Shown here one piece after another: positions 1 to 7,693 of a stretch of 64,000 bases of DNA (position 1 is its first letter; every line of letters begins with the position of its first letter). The stretch covers positions 1 through 64,000 of the forward strand of contig JAITMC010000024.1 in NCBI GenBank assembly GCA_031277615.1, in the 5' to 3' direction. The notes beneath the pieces were generated by a model that searched no databases, was not told the DNA's origin, and saw only the letters and a program-made list of their open reading frames with translations. The position numbers and the translations under genes were made by a program. This stretch comes from Chryseobacterium sp. GTDB taxonomy: Bacteria > Bacteroidota > Bacteroidia > Flavobacteriales > Weeksellaceae.

Positions 1-1323
1 TATCAGGCCGGAGATACCATTACGTTTAAACTCCTGAAAAAAGTACCGGAATTCCTGTATCTTCACGCCAAAGCGCAGGGAGAAAAACAGCATGATAAGA
101 AATTCCTGAATAAAGAGGGGGCGTATTTCCAGATTGGTAAAAAATGTGATTGTGAAGAAAAAATTAGAGCTTTTATGCGAACAATAAGAGTTGCAGAAGG
201 AACAGGCGAATATCACAAAGGCACAAAAGAAGCTAGAAATCCTCAATTAGGATATACTACTTGGTTTTCTGGTGGGGGAAATAATTTTTCCAATTTATCT
301 ACGCACCCAAAGACAATAAATTGTAATAGTACAGGCACCCTATGTTCGTCTGCTTCTGGAGCATATCAAATAATGGGATGGAAGTTTGATGAGCTTAATG
401 GTTATAAAATTGAAATACATAATGATACTTACAAAACCGTAAAACCATTACAATATACTGAAAGTCTAGACAAAGCTAAAAAATACAATGCAAAAGGCTT
501 TTATGAAATCTCACAAGATAGACTATGCATAATAATACTTAAAGATATTGGAGCTATTGATAGCTTACTTAACAACGATATCGAAAAAGCAATAGATAAA
601 TCAAAAGGAACATGGGTAAGTCTTCCTGGTGCAACTTTTGGACAACCAACGGCAAAAATGCAGGAAACACTTGATTACTATCAAGAATTTTTGCAAAAAG
701 AATTATCCGGACTTAGTAATTTGCATATTAAACAAGGTTTTTTAAAGGAGTTTGACATAAACTGTCAATGTCAAGAAGAGAATGCTGGCGTATGCCCTGA
801 TGACTGTTCTCAATGTTTTGACTACACTGATGTGGTATCAAATCCTAGATTAAATAATCAAAGCGATGATGTAAATAAAAATAGATGGCATCGCAAAATG
901 AGATATAACAAAACCTATCCAAACGGTTATTATCATACTGGAACTGATATTTTGGCATCATTAAATACACCATTAAAATCCATGCTATGTGGTGAAGTAA
1001 TGGAGGCTTATAATACTGGAGGTGATTTAGGTATTATTGTTACAGTCAAATCTAAAGATAAAACTAATAATGATATTTGGATCAGGTATTGTCATTTAAA
1101 CTCTGTCTCAGTAAATAAAGGGCAAAAAATTAAACACGGAACAATCATTGGTCTATCTGGAAATACGGGAAATGCAAAATCAATTTTGCCACAATATTAT
1201 CATGTACATATTGAAGCATCAAGAAATGGCGTATTCAAAGGAGGTAAAACAAGAGTAGATCCAGAACAATTTATGAAAACCAAATTTGACGAAACGACAA
1301 AAGGAAATCCTATATCTAATTAA
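1..1323 (+). CDS. Peptidoglycan-degrading effector: lysozyme domain plus M23 peptidase domain (5' end outside window)
   Basis: The frame is open from base 1, so the N-terminus lies upstream; 440 residues are visible. Residues about 55-200 look like a lambda R-type muramidase: RVAEGTG (candidate catalytic Glu66), then THP and SASGAYQ at 117-123, matching the EGT...GAGRYQ pattern of phage R endolysin. Residues about 295-430 are an M23 (LytM-type) zinc endopeptidase with HTGTD (His312, Asp316), YCHL (His365) and HVH (His401, His403). Together these would cut both glycan and peptide of murein. The first ~45 residues are GC-richer than the rest and end in a CDC motif, as expected for a conserved delivery part joined to an exchangeable toxin part. 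Secretion route (T6SS subtype iii, eCIS or other) cannot be told from this fragment. A putative immunity gene follows 7 bp downstream. Confidence 0.75.
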   Translation, partial: YQAGDTITFKLLKKVPEFLYLHAKAQGEKQHDKKFLNKEGAYFQIGKKCDCEEKIRAFMRTIRVAEGTGEYHKGTKEARNPQLGYTTWFSGGGNNFSNLSTHPKTINCNSTGTLCSSASGAYQIMGWKFDELNGYKIEIHNDTYKTVKPLQYTESLDKAKKYNAKGFYEISQDRLCIIILKDIGAIDSLLNNDIEKAIDKSKGTWVSLPGATFGQPTAKMQETLDYYQEFLQKELSGLSNLHIKQGFLKEFDINCQCQEENAGVCPDDCSQCFDYTDVVSNPRLNNQSDDVNKNRWHRKMRYNKTYPNGYYHTGTDILASLNTPLKSMLCGEVMEAYNTGGDLGIIVTVKSKDKTNNDIWIRYCHLNSVSVNKGQKIKHGTIIGLSGNTGNAKSILPQYYHVHIEASRNGVFKGGKTRVDPEQFMKTKFDETTKGNPISN

Positions 1324-1330
1324 TAAAACA

Positions 1331-2281
1331 ATGAAAATTAAATACATTATTATAGTAATTTTTACACTTTCTTATTTTCCAATTAGTTGTAAAGAACATT
1401 CACAAACTCCAAAAGCGAATTTATCTGAGAGTGTTAAAAATATTGATATTAGAAAAGAATCTAAGCAACAAGATAGTTTAATAATTAATTTTTTGGATAA
1501 AAAATATCAATCAAATGGTTTGTTTATTCCCGATTATAGTCCATCTTTTCCATCTTATACCTATTCAGATAAAAAAGTAGGTATTTTTAGTGTCAATTAT
1601 ATAGGAAAAACGTCCCAAGCTCAACAGTATTGGGATATCAATAATAAGAATGGATATTTTTCTAAATACCAAAATCCAGAACAGGCAAGCAATCTATCTG
1701 ACGATATAAAAAAGTTTGTTAACTTAACTGACTATTATATTTTGGCATCTTATACTCCAAATAAATATATTTCTTATATAGACAATACTTATGATGAGTT
1801 TGAACTAAAACCTAATGCTGTCACTTATTTTTACTTGTATATAGATAAAACCTGGAAATTAATTCATGAAATAAGCACGGATAAAATTCCTATCGATGAT
1901 CTCCTAAAATTTCAAACTAACATTCTCCAAAAAGAAATTTTAAAAAACAATAATAATCTAATCAATAAATATGATGGTGTTTACAATGTAATTATTGAAA
2001 CGAGTATCCCTTCAGCTGAGATAGCAAGAAGTAAATATACCTTCACTATCAAAGGCCAAAATGTAGATTTATCTCTGATAACTTATTTAAATCCTCCATT
2101 ATGTGAGGGAAAATATTTTGCTGTTGAAAAAAATAATATGTTGGAACTATATTACTTTGGTGACCAATTATCCTGTATTTCAATAGATCCAAAATTTTAT
2201 ATTAAAAAAGAAGGCAAAAAATTTTATATAAAAGGAATAGAAGGAGAAGCAACTTACAATCAATGGATAATAATGAAATAA
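1331..2281 (+). CDS. Lipoprotein, candidate immunity protein to the upstream effector
   Basis: The protein has 316 residues with a short lipoprotein signal ending ISC at residue 20; the ATG at 1331 is preferred over an upstream in-frame start inside the effector gene because it puts the signal peptide at the N-terminus. The mature part is Asn/Lys/Tyr-rich and I do not recognise a family. It begins 7 bp after the effector stop codon and has the same low GC. Immunity proteins to murein hydrolases act in the periplasm and are commonly lipoproteins, so the position and export signal suggest this role. That is inference; no domain supports it. Confidence 0.6.
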   Translation: MKIKYIIIVIFTLSYFPISCKEHSQTPKANLSESVKNIDIRKESKQQDSLIINFLDKKYQSNGLFIPDYSPSFPSYTYSDKKVGIFSVNYIGKTSQAQQYWDINNKNGYFSKYQNPEQASNLSDDIKKFVNLTDYYILASYTPNKYISYIDNTYDEFELKPNAVTYFYLYIDKTWKLIHEISTDKIPIDDLLKFQTNILQKEILKNNNNLINKYDGVYNVIIETSIPSAEIARSKYTFTIKGQNVDLSLITYLNPPLCEGKYFAVEKNNMLELYYFGDQLSCISIDPKFYIKKEGKKFYIKGIEGEATYNQWIIMK

Positions 2282-2346
2282 AGAAAATAAAATTATTGAA
2301 CACATAGTTCATTGCACATCTAGACCAAAATCTTAAGATGAATTGA

Positions 2347-2445
2347 AATTGTAAAAAACAAAAATTAAAATTTGTTGGAAAAGATTTCTTACTAATAAGC
2401 GAAAACGGAGGAAAAACACCTCTTATTCTTGAAAAATGTGAATAA
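2347..2445 (+). pseudogene. Degenerate 3' tail of a small secreted or immunity-type gene (copy 1)
   Basis: An open stretch after an in-frame TGA reads KLKFVGKDF..ISENGGKTPLILEKCE and stops. It has no start or signal peptide. It aligns with the next remnant (GDKNF..IRKSGGKNPMLLKKCL) and more loosely with the C-terminus of the intact gene that follows (ending IILKKCSP). It is best read as the leftover end of a duplicated gene. Confidence 0.5.
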
Positions 2446-2595
2446 ATAGCTAAAAACGTTTTTTTATTAACAATTCTATTCAGGATAGGTTTATACGATA
2501 TGAAAAAGAAGAAAATAGTATACGGTGATAAAAACTTTTCATTAATCAGAAAAAGCGGTGGCAAAAATCCGATGTTATTAAAAAAATGTTTATAA
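2446..2595 (+). pseudogene. Degenerate 3' tail of a small secreted or immunity-type gene (copy 2)
   Basis: It continues in the same frame directly after the stop of copy 1. From about 2488 it reads GLYDMKKKKIVYGDKNF followed by a KSGG...LLKKC tail and TAA. The GLYD-KKKK part parallels GFYNKKTKKREF near the C-terminus of the gene at 2631. No start with an export signal is left, so it is a remnant, not an independent gene. Copies 1 and 2 together account for most of the 349-bp gap between flanking genes. Confidence 0.5.
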
Positions 2596-2630
2596 GTATT
2601 TGATTATTTCTAGCCAGATCAATAATTAAC

Positions 2631-3155
2631 ATGAAAACAAGGCTTATCATCCAAATATTACTATTAAGCATGGCATTTCCCTGCTATGGGCAGTTTTCAC
2701 AGACAGCAGCTGGTTATTCTGGCAATCAGGTATCGGACATTAAAGAAACCAAAAGTTCAGATATACAATATTCTGCTAATGGTAATTGGCAAATAGATTG
2801 TAAAAAAGGAGTCGGCAATTTATTTATTAACGGAAAAGAAGCCTCTCTTACAGTTATATACAATCAAATTTATATTGATATGACCGAACTTAAAAGATAT
2901 GATTTTGAAAAAGGAATTGCCTATGTGCTAAAGGAAATTCCCGAAGATATCGGAAATATCGGAAGAAATTTGAATTGGAAAGAATATATTAATAATGAGC
3001 CTATAGCCTATTTAAAAATGATTGACGATAACACAATGTCCTTCTATTGGTATGGATTTTATAATAAAAAAACAAAGAAGAGAGAATTTAAAGAAACAAA
3101 CTTTCAACAGGAAAGTAAAACAAAAGAAATCATTTTAAAAAAGTGTTCTCCTTAA
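2631..3155 (+). CDS. Small secreted protein of unknown family, candidate immunity protein
   Basis: The protein has 174 residues with a clear signal peptide (hydrophobic LLLSMAFP, cleavage near CYGQ). There is a Cys in the mature part at NWQIDCKKG and another in the C-terminal LKKC. The family is not recognised. The C-terminus resembles the two degenerate tails just upstream, so this appears to be the surviving member of a local duplication series. Its location downstream of a murein-hydrolase effector fits an immunity or orphan-immunity role; that is inference. Confidence 0.6.
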   Translation: MKTRLIIQILLLSMAFPCYGQFSQTAAGYSGNQVSDIKETKSSDIQYSANGNWQIDCKKGVGNLFINGKEASLTVIYNQIYIDMTELKRYDFEKGIAYVLKEIPEDIGNIGRNLNWKEYINNEPIAYLKMIDDNTMSFYWYGFYNKKTKKREFKETNFQQESKTKEIILKKCSP

Positions 3156-3201
3156 AAGTTAACAATTACAGATAAGCAATCTATCATTCACAAAATGTAA
3201 C

Positions 3202-4356
3202 ATGAGATCAATTTATTCAATTTTTCTATTGGCTTTTTGGGGACTATTATTAAATTGTAATAATACCAAATTAAAAGAGCCTGAATTACAGAAAGCGGTA
3301 GAAAAAACAGAAACTAAAGAAACTTTCAGTTTAGTAAAACCTATTAATAAACCTGAAGAGCCGCTGTATCATACTTTGTATAATGGCTATTCTGTTTCAA
3401 TGAAATCAAATTCGGATCACCAGGAACTTATCTTTAAAAAAGGGAATGTTGAAACAAAAAAAACATTGAAATTGTATTATGAAAATCCCGAAATTGTTTT
3501 CCATCTTTATAGGTCTGATGCCGACAATATTGTTCTATTAATTGAAGGAAGAGATTACTATGGCAGTAATTTGGGGATATATTACATAGAAAATAAGACC
3601 AATAGAATAATTGAAGTAGATGATACGCTATCTTATACTCAGGATGCCCCGGAAATAAAAGGATTTAAATTACCCAAAGCAGAAATCATAAAAAAAGGGG
3701 ATGAATTAAAATGTACAATCTACCTGGAAAATAAACTTTTATATGATAAAAACTATAATATTTCTACGATAGAAAAAAATAAAAATATAGTGTCCAGTAA
3801 GGTTGACAACCAGTCAGAAACAGTAAACGCTGCACATAACACTACTCCTTCGGATAGGGATTATCTACCTTCCCTTACGAATACTATTTCAAAAAATGAT
3901 ACAAAATTATCAAGCACACTAAAAGATTGGGAAGGTGTATATCTTAATTCAGATGATAAAAGCATAAAAACTTACCAGTCAATACTCAATAAAGTAGGCT
4001 GGTTTAAGCTAAAAATCACAGCTCATGAAATCATATTTTCAGCAGATACAAGAATGAGGGATAATTATCCCCAATCTGACCCAGGGGGAGTATATATTAA
4101 TAATAGCTGTAACTATTACATCTCTAATAATACAATAGAAATATATAAAAAGAAATATGATGACCCAAACAGCACCCCTGTTAATATAAGAGGTAATAAA
4201 AAAGACTTATTGATTACATTATATCAAAAAGATAAGGTATTCTATGGAACATCTGATGTTATAGAAGACTCTGAACACTATGATAATTCTGCAAGAATAA
4301 AAAGTAAGACTCCTTATCAATTTTACAAATTCTCTCTGGAAGAGGATAAAGATTAA
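3202..4356 (+). CDS. Lipoprotein of unknown function
   Basis: The protein has 384 residues with an N-terminal signal ending LLLNC (Cys19) followed by NNTK, so a lipoprotein. The mature region begins with a Lys/Glu-rich linker and then Tyr/Asn/Asp-rich sequence; the C-terminal third (from about residue 230, KDWEGVYLNSDD) looks like a separate small beta domain of the kind that begins with a WEG/WNG-x-Y motif. The family is not recognised. It lies 46 bp after the secreted gene and 10 bp before the next lipoprotein, so the two are probably cotranscribed. Confidence 0.6.
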   Translation: MRSIYSIFLLAFWGLLLNCNNTKLKEPELQKAVEKTETKETFSLVKPINKPEEPLYHTLYNGYSVSMKSNSDHQELIFKKGNVETKKTLKLYYENPEIVFHLYRSDADNIVLLIEGRDYYGSNLGIYYIENKTNRIIEVDDTLSYTQDAPEIKGFKLPKAEIIKKGDELKCTIYLENKLLYDKNYNISTIEKNKNIVSSKVDNQSETVNAAHNTTPSDRDYLPSLTNTISKNDTKLSSTLKDWEGVYLNSDDKSIKTYQSILNKVGWFKLKITAHEIIFSADTRMRDNYPQSDPGGVYINNSCNYYISNNTIEIYKKKYDDPNSTPVNIRGNKKDLLITLYQKDKVFYGTSDVIEDSEHYDNSARIKSKTPYQFYKFSLEEDKD

Positions 4357-4366
4357 CAGATAAAAG

Positions 4367-5458
4367 ATGAAGCTCAATAATTTATTCCTCATTTTAATTT
4401 TATGTTCAGCATTTCTTTTTTCGTGTAAGGAAAAGGATAAAGAAAAAGGGATGTCTACAGAAATACCCAATCTAATAGGGAAAGAATTTATCATTGATCA
4501 GATTAATCCAAAGGAAGATAAATTTTCATCGAAGAATCTGGATCAATTATTTAACAAAAAAAGTTATACTTATCTGATTGGGGAATATTCCGGGACTTCT
4601 AAAGAAAATTTTAATTGTAAAATTGTAGGCTTGTTTAAAAATAATGTTTACGAGAAGTCTTATGCTCTATTTTTTAATGGGAATAATGTTCTGAAAGACA
4701 CCTTAAACATTACAAAAAAAGACATTTCTTTAGACGTAACATTAGAAAACAATAAAAAGGGAGTTGCTTTAGGAAGTTTTGATGTAAGTGATATGAAAGA
4801 TACCTATTTCAAAATAACAGATTTGTATGAAGTTGATGGTAAGACCATTAAATTAAAAAAAATCAATATCAATCAGAAAATACTGAAATGTGAAATTCCA
4901 ATCGATTATATTTCTGAAGAATATGAGGGGTTAGAAAATTATTTTCATTATGGTATCACTAACAAATCTGTCGGGGTCATTAAAGATATAGCCTCTTCAG
5001 GAAATATTGTTTTTAAAACCACAGCTTTGTTCAATAATGATAAGTCCCGATACCGCATTGAAGTGTTAAAAAACACTGCAGATAAGGATGCTTACGATCA
5101 GCTGCACTTTAATCTTCCTGTTAAAATTTACAAAGGGAATTCATTATGGAAAAACAATGACCGGCTGATTTTTGATAAGCGTAACAGCTGTATTTCCGAA
5201 GGGTTCAGCACTATTGTTGTGAAAAACAATTACTTTACCATTGAACACCAGGACTGTTCAGATTATCAGTTATTGGTCAATGCCTACATTACTTTTAAAG
5301 TGAGCGGAAATGAAATTTACCTCTATAAATACGGGGAAAGTTATTTTGACAAAAGTGATCATGAAAGAGATATTCCGGAAAAAGTATGGACAGAAAAAGA
5401 TTTCGGAAAAATAAAGTTCGAAGAAGTAACAGCAGATTTTCTGCAGAAACTGCCCTAA
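4367..5458 (+). CDS. Lipoprotein of unknown function
   Basis: The protein has 363 residues; the signal peptide ends FLFSC (Cys20) followed by the acidic/basic tract KEKDKEKG. The mature part is Lys- and Asp-rich with no recognised motif. It starts 10 bp after the preceding lipoprotein gene. From roughly 5030 onwards base composition becomes less AT-rich, closer to the genes on the right. Position in the island suggests an immunity or orphan-immunity gene, without direct evidence. Confidence 0.6.
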   Translation: MKLNNLFLILILCSAFLFSCKEKDKEKGMSTEIPNLIGKEFIIDQINPKEDKFSSKNLDQLFNKKSYTYLIGEYSGTSKENFNCKIVGLFKNNVYEKSYALFFNGNNVLKDTLNITKKDISLDVTLENNKKGVALGSFDVSDMKDTYFKITDLYEVDGKTIKLKKININQKILKCEIPIDYISEEYEGLENYFHYGITNKSVGVIKDIASSGNIVFKTTALFNNDKSRYRIEVLKNTADKDAYDQLHFNLPVKIYKGNSLWKNNDRLIFDKRNSCISEGFSTIVVKNNYFTIEHQDCSDYQLLVNAYITFKVSGNEIYLYKYGESYFDKSDHERDIPEKVWTEKDFGKIKFEEVTADFLQKLP

Positions 5459-5476
5459 AACCATCCGTAAAACTAT

Positions 5477-6106
5477 ATGTTCTTAAAACCCATGTACAAA
5501 ATAATATACATCGCCGGATTTTTATTGTTATTCGCCTGCAAAGAAACGAAGCCGGACGCAACTTCTTCAGAAATAAAAAAAGACTCTGTAGAAAAAAGCT
5601 CGGATCATAGCATTAATAAAGATAAAAGTGATTCCTATTTCATCTACACAAAATGGGATCATATCAATAAGCCCAAAGAATCCTACCAAAGTGCTGAATT
5701 TACGGTCCGGCTGCAAAGTGATCTGGATGAAGCCAGAAACATCGGAGGAAAAAAAGTGTATGTAAACGGTAAAGAAATTGATTTTCTCGTAACGGATGCC
5801 TATGTTTTTACCCCTTTTATATTGACCAACGGATCTGAAAAAATACTTTTACTTCAGGAAGAAGACGAATCCGGCACTTATGGATACAGATTCTATTACT
5901 TTAACAAAGAAAAATTAGTTAAAAAAGGAATTTTAGACATCGCCCCTGATGACGATACCCTGGCAACCGAGCAGTTTATTACATTTAAAAATAAGCCACA
6001 GTACATTGTGCCTATCATAGTAGCAGATCAATATTACGATACCAGTCTTGATAAAATCATGCCTTCTGCCGGATACAGCTTCACCATCGATAAAACAGCC
6101 CGATGA
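5477..6106 (+). CDS. Lipoprotein of unknown function
   Basis: The protein has 209 residues; the signal peptide ends LLLFAC followed by KETKPD, the same ACKET junction as in the lipoprotein at 6269. An alternative start at 5492 (MYKIIYI) would shorten the n-region by five residues and is equally plausible. The mature domain has short beta-type segments (KKVYVNGKEIDFLV) and several Tyr. No family is recognised. It lies 18 bp downstream of the previous lipoprotein gene. Confidence 0.6.
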   Translation: MFLKPMYKIIYIAGFLLLFACKETKPDATSSEIKKDSVEKSSDHSINKDKSDSYFIYTKWDHINKPKESYQSAEFTVRLQSDLDEARNIGGKKVYVNGKEIDFLVTDAYVFTPFILTNGSEKILLLQEEDESGTYGYRFYYFNKEKLVKKGILDIAPDDDTLATEQFITFKNKPQYIVPIIVADQYYDTSLDKIMPSAGYSFTIDKTAR

Positions 6107-6268
6107 AAAATTTTGAAAATGAATTTCACCATTAAGCTTTTGGCAGATAAAGCATCTACGCTTTGCTTATAGAAATCCCTGATTTTCCTTAATAAACTTT
6201 ACCTTTAATTGGATTGAATTATATCAAAACTTATCAAACACATTCCTAGCCTCAAACCAATACAAATC

Positions 6269-6760
6269 ATGAAAAAAATATACGTATTATGCTTATCCCT
6301 CCTCACATTCTTTGCCTGCAAAGAAACCGATAAGCCTTCCAGCCAACCGGAAACCGCTCCTGCAAAAGAAACAAGAGCACCGGAAAAGAAGGTACCGGAA
6401 ACCCTCAAAACAGATTCTCCGGAAATTCCTGAACAGAAAATACCTTTACCTACCACCTGGAACGGAAAATACTTCGGAACGTTTCTGAGGTTAAAAGATG
6501 AATCTGCCGATCCGCGGGCCTGGGGACAGATCAACCTGGATATCAACGGTAAAAAAGCAGTCTTCAAACTGGATACTTATGTTGAAATCCTTGAAAAAGA
6601 CCTTGAAGTACAAAGCGAAACCTCAAAAGAATTACAGCTGAAAGAACCCGCTACCGGAAAACAGCTGACCCTCACAAGAACAGACCGTATCATCCTTGAA
6701 GGCAACCTCATGGAATCCATCGTGGGTGAACATGAAAAATATGAAATTAAAAAACAGTAA
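6269..6760 (+). CDS. Small lipoprotein with a Pro/Glu/Lys linker
   Basis: The protein has 163 residues with a lipoprotein signal ending TFFAC (Cys17) and KETDK. Residues about 20-60 form a low-complexity Pro/Glu/Lys/Thr linker, and from about residue 65 (WNGKYFGTF) a compact beta-rich domain follows. The domain opening resembles the WEGVY and similar starts in neighbouring lipoproteins. The 162 bp upstream contain no gene. The family is not recognised. Confidence 0.6.
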   Translation: MKKIYVLCLSLLTFFACKETDKPSSQPETAPAKETRAPEKKVPETLKTDSPEIPEQKIPLPTTWNGKYFGTFLRLKDESADPRAWGQINLDINGKKAVFKLDTYVEILEKDLEVQSETSKELQLKEPATGKQLTLTRTDRIILEGNLMESIVGEHEKYEIKKQ

Positions 6761-6791
6761 AATATCTTTATCTTTGAGCTTTCAAACGCCG

Positions 6792-7271
6792 ATGAAAACC
6801 TATACACTCTTTATATTAACAGCTATCACACTATGTTCTCTTTCCTGTGAAAAGAAACCGGAAACGGCTGCCTCTGCCCCATTACCACCTGTTACTAAAA
6901 CTGAAGCACCTAAAAAAGAAGAGTCACCGCAAAAAGAGAAAACATTCACATCCTGTGAAGAACTGATGGTTGCTCTGTCACAATCCAGCAATGCTTCTAC
7001 CCTGAAAAATTTTACCGGTGTGAACATCAGAGTAGAAAAGATAACCCCTGAAAAAATCACCATCGAACTCTATACCACCAATGATATTTCAGAAGACGCA
7101 TCCGTAGAGAATATGGCTGATCATGCGGTGGGCTGGCTGGAATTCTTCCCTGCATCAAAAAAACTTCAGGATATCACCTTCGATCCCGAAGAACCGGAAA
7201 CACTGGAATATGACGAGTCCCTTTTATATCAGGCAGACCTTACGAAACTGTGCAGTTCAGCGAAAAAGTAA
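6792..7271 (+). CDS. Small lipoprotein with a Pro/Lys/Glu linker
   Basis: The protein has 159 residues from ATG 6792; a longer reading frame exists upstream but only this start gives an N-terminal signal (TLCSLSC, Cys17). A TATCTTTG element sits about 15 bp upstream. After a Pro/Lys/Glu linker the mature domain begins near FTSCEELM and has a second Cys close to the C-terminus (LCSSAKK), so one disulfide is possible. The family is not recognised. It is separate from, but adjacent to, the lipoprotein at 6269. Confidence 0.6.
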   Translation: MKTYTLFILTAITLCSLSCEKKPETAASAPLPPVTKTEAPKKEESPQKEKTFTSCEELMVALSQSSNASTLKNFTGVNIRVEKITPEKITIELYTTNDISEDASVENMADHAVGWLEFFPASKKLQDITFDPEEPETLEYDESLLYQADLTKLCSSAKK

Positions 7272-7329
7272 CAGGTATTTTATCAGGACATCGTATACAA
7301 TTTATTACCTTTGAAGTACTGACTCTGTT

Positions 7330-7581
7330 ATGAAAAAAATCCTCATTACCCTCTTCGCTGCCCTTTCTGTAGCTGCTTTGGTCCTCTTTTTAAGAAAAGA
7401 TCCTGCTGACAATAATGGTCCCGGCATTCTTTTGCTGCCCTGTGCCCTGATGTTTTCCATTCCTGTCATGAAATTTCTCTTTCCGGTTACCAAAGAATTA
7501 AAGATCGGAACCGCAGACTTTTATCCCAATCTTTTTCATAAAACTGTTGATTATTTTAAAAAGAAAAGAAGAAACAGATGA
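7330..7581 (+). CDS. Small membrane protein
   Basis: The protein has 83 residues with two hydrophobic segments (about residues 3-20 and 32-52) and a strongly basic C-terminus (FKKKRRNR), so both ends are likely cytoplasmic. A TACCTTTG element at 7306-7313 fits a Bacteroidota -7 box, 16 bp before the ATG; no good -33 element is seen. The function is not recognised. It may be an independent small gene between the lipoprotein island and the GAF gene. Confidence 0.5.
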   Translation: MKKILITLFAALSVAALVLFLRKDPADNNGPGILLLPCALMFSIPVMKFLFPVTKELKIGTADFYPNLFHKTVDYFKKKRRNR

Positions 7582-7693
7582 TGTTTTAGTATTTCTGAGA
7601 TTTTTTTTAATAGTCTTTAACCAATCGGTTCCAAAACTTCATTTTTAGCCAATATCATCTGGTTTCAAAATGGCGTTTTTTTCATAACTTTAC

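Noticed and set aside
2202-2564. 120-codon minus-strand frame over the remnant region
   Set aside because: It overlaps the 3' end of the lipoprotein gene and the two degenerate tails; Phe/Leu/Ile-rich product typical of the complement of AT-rich Lys-rich coding DNA, with no start context.
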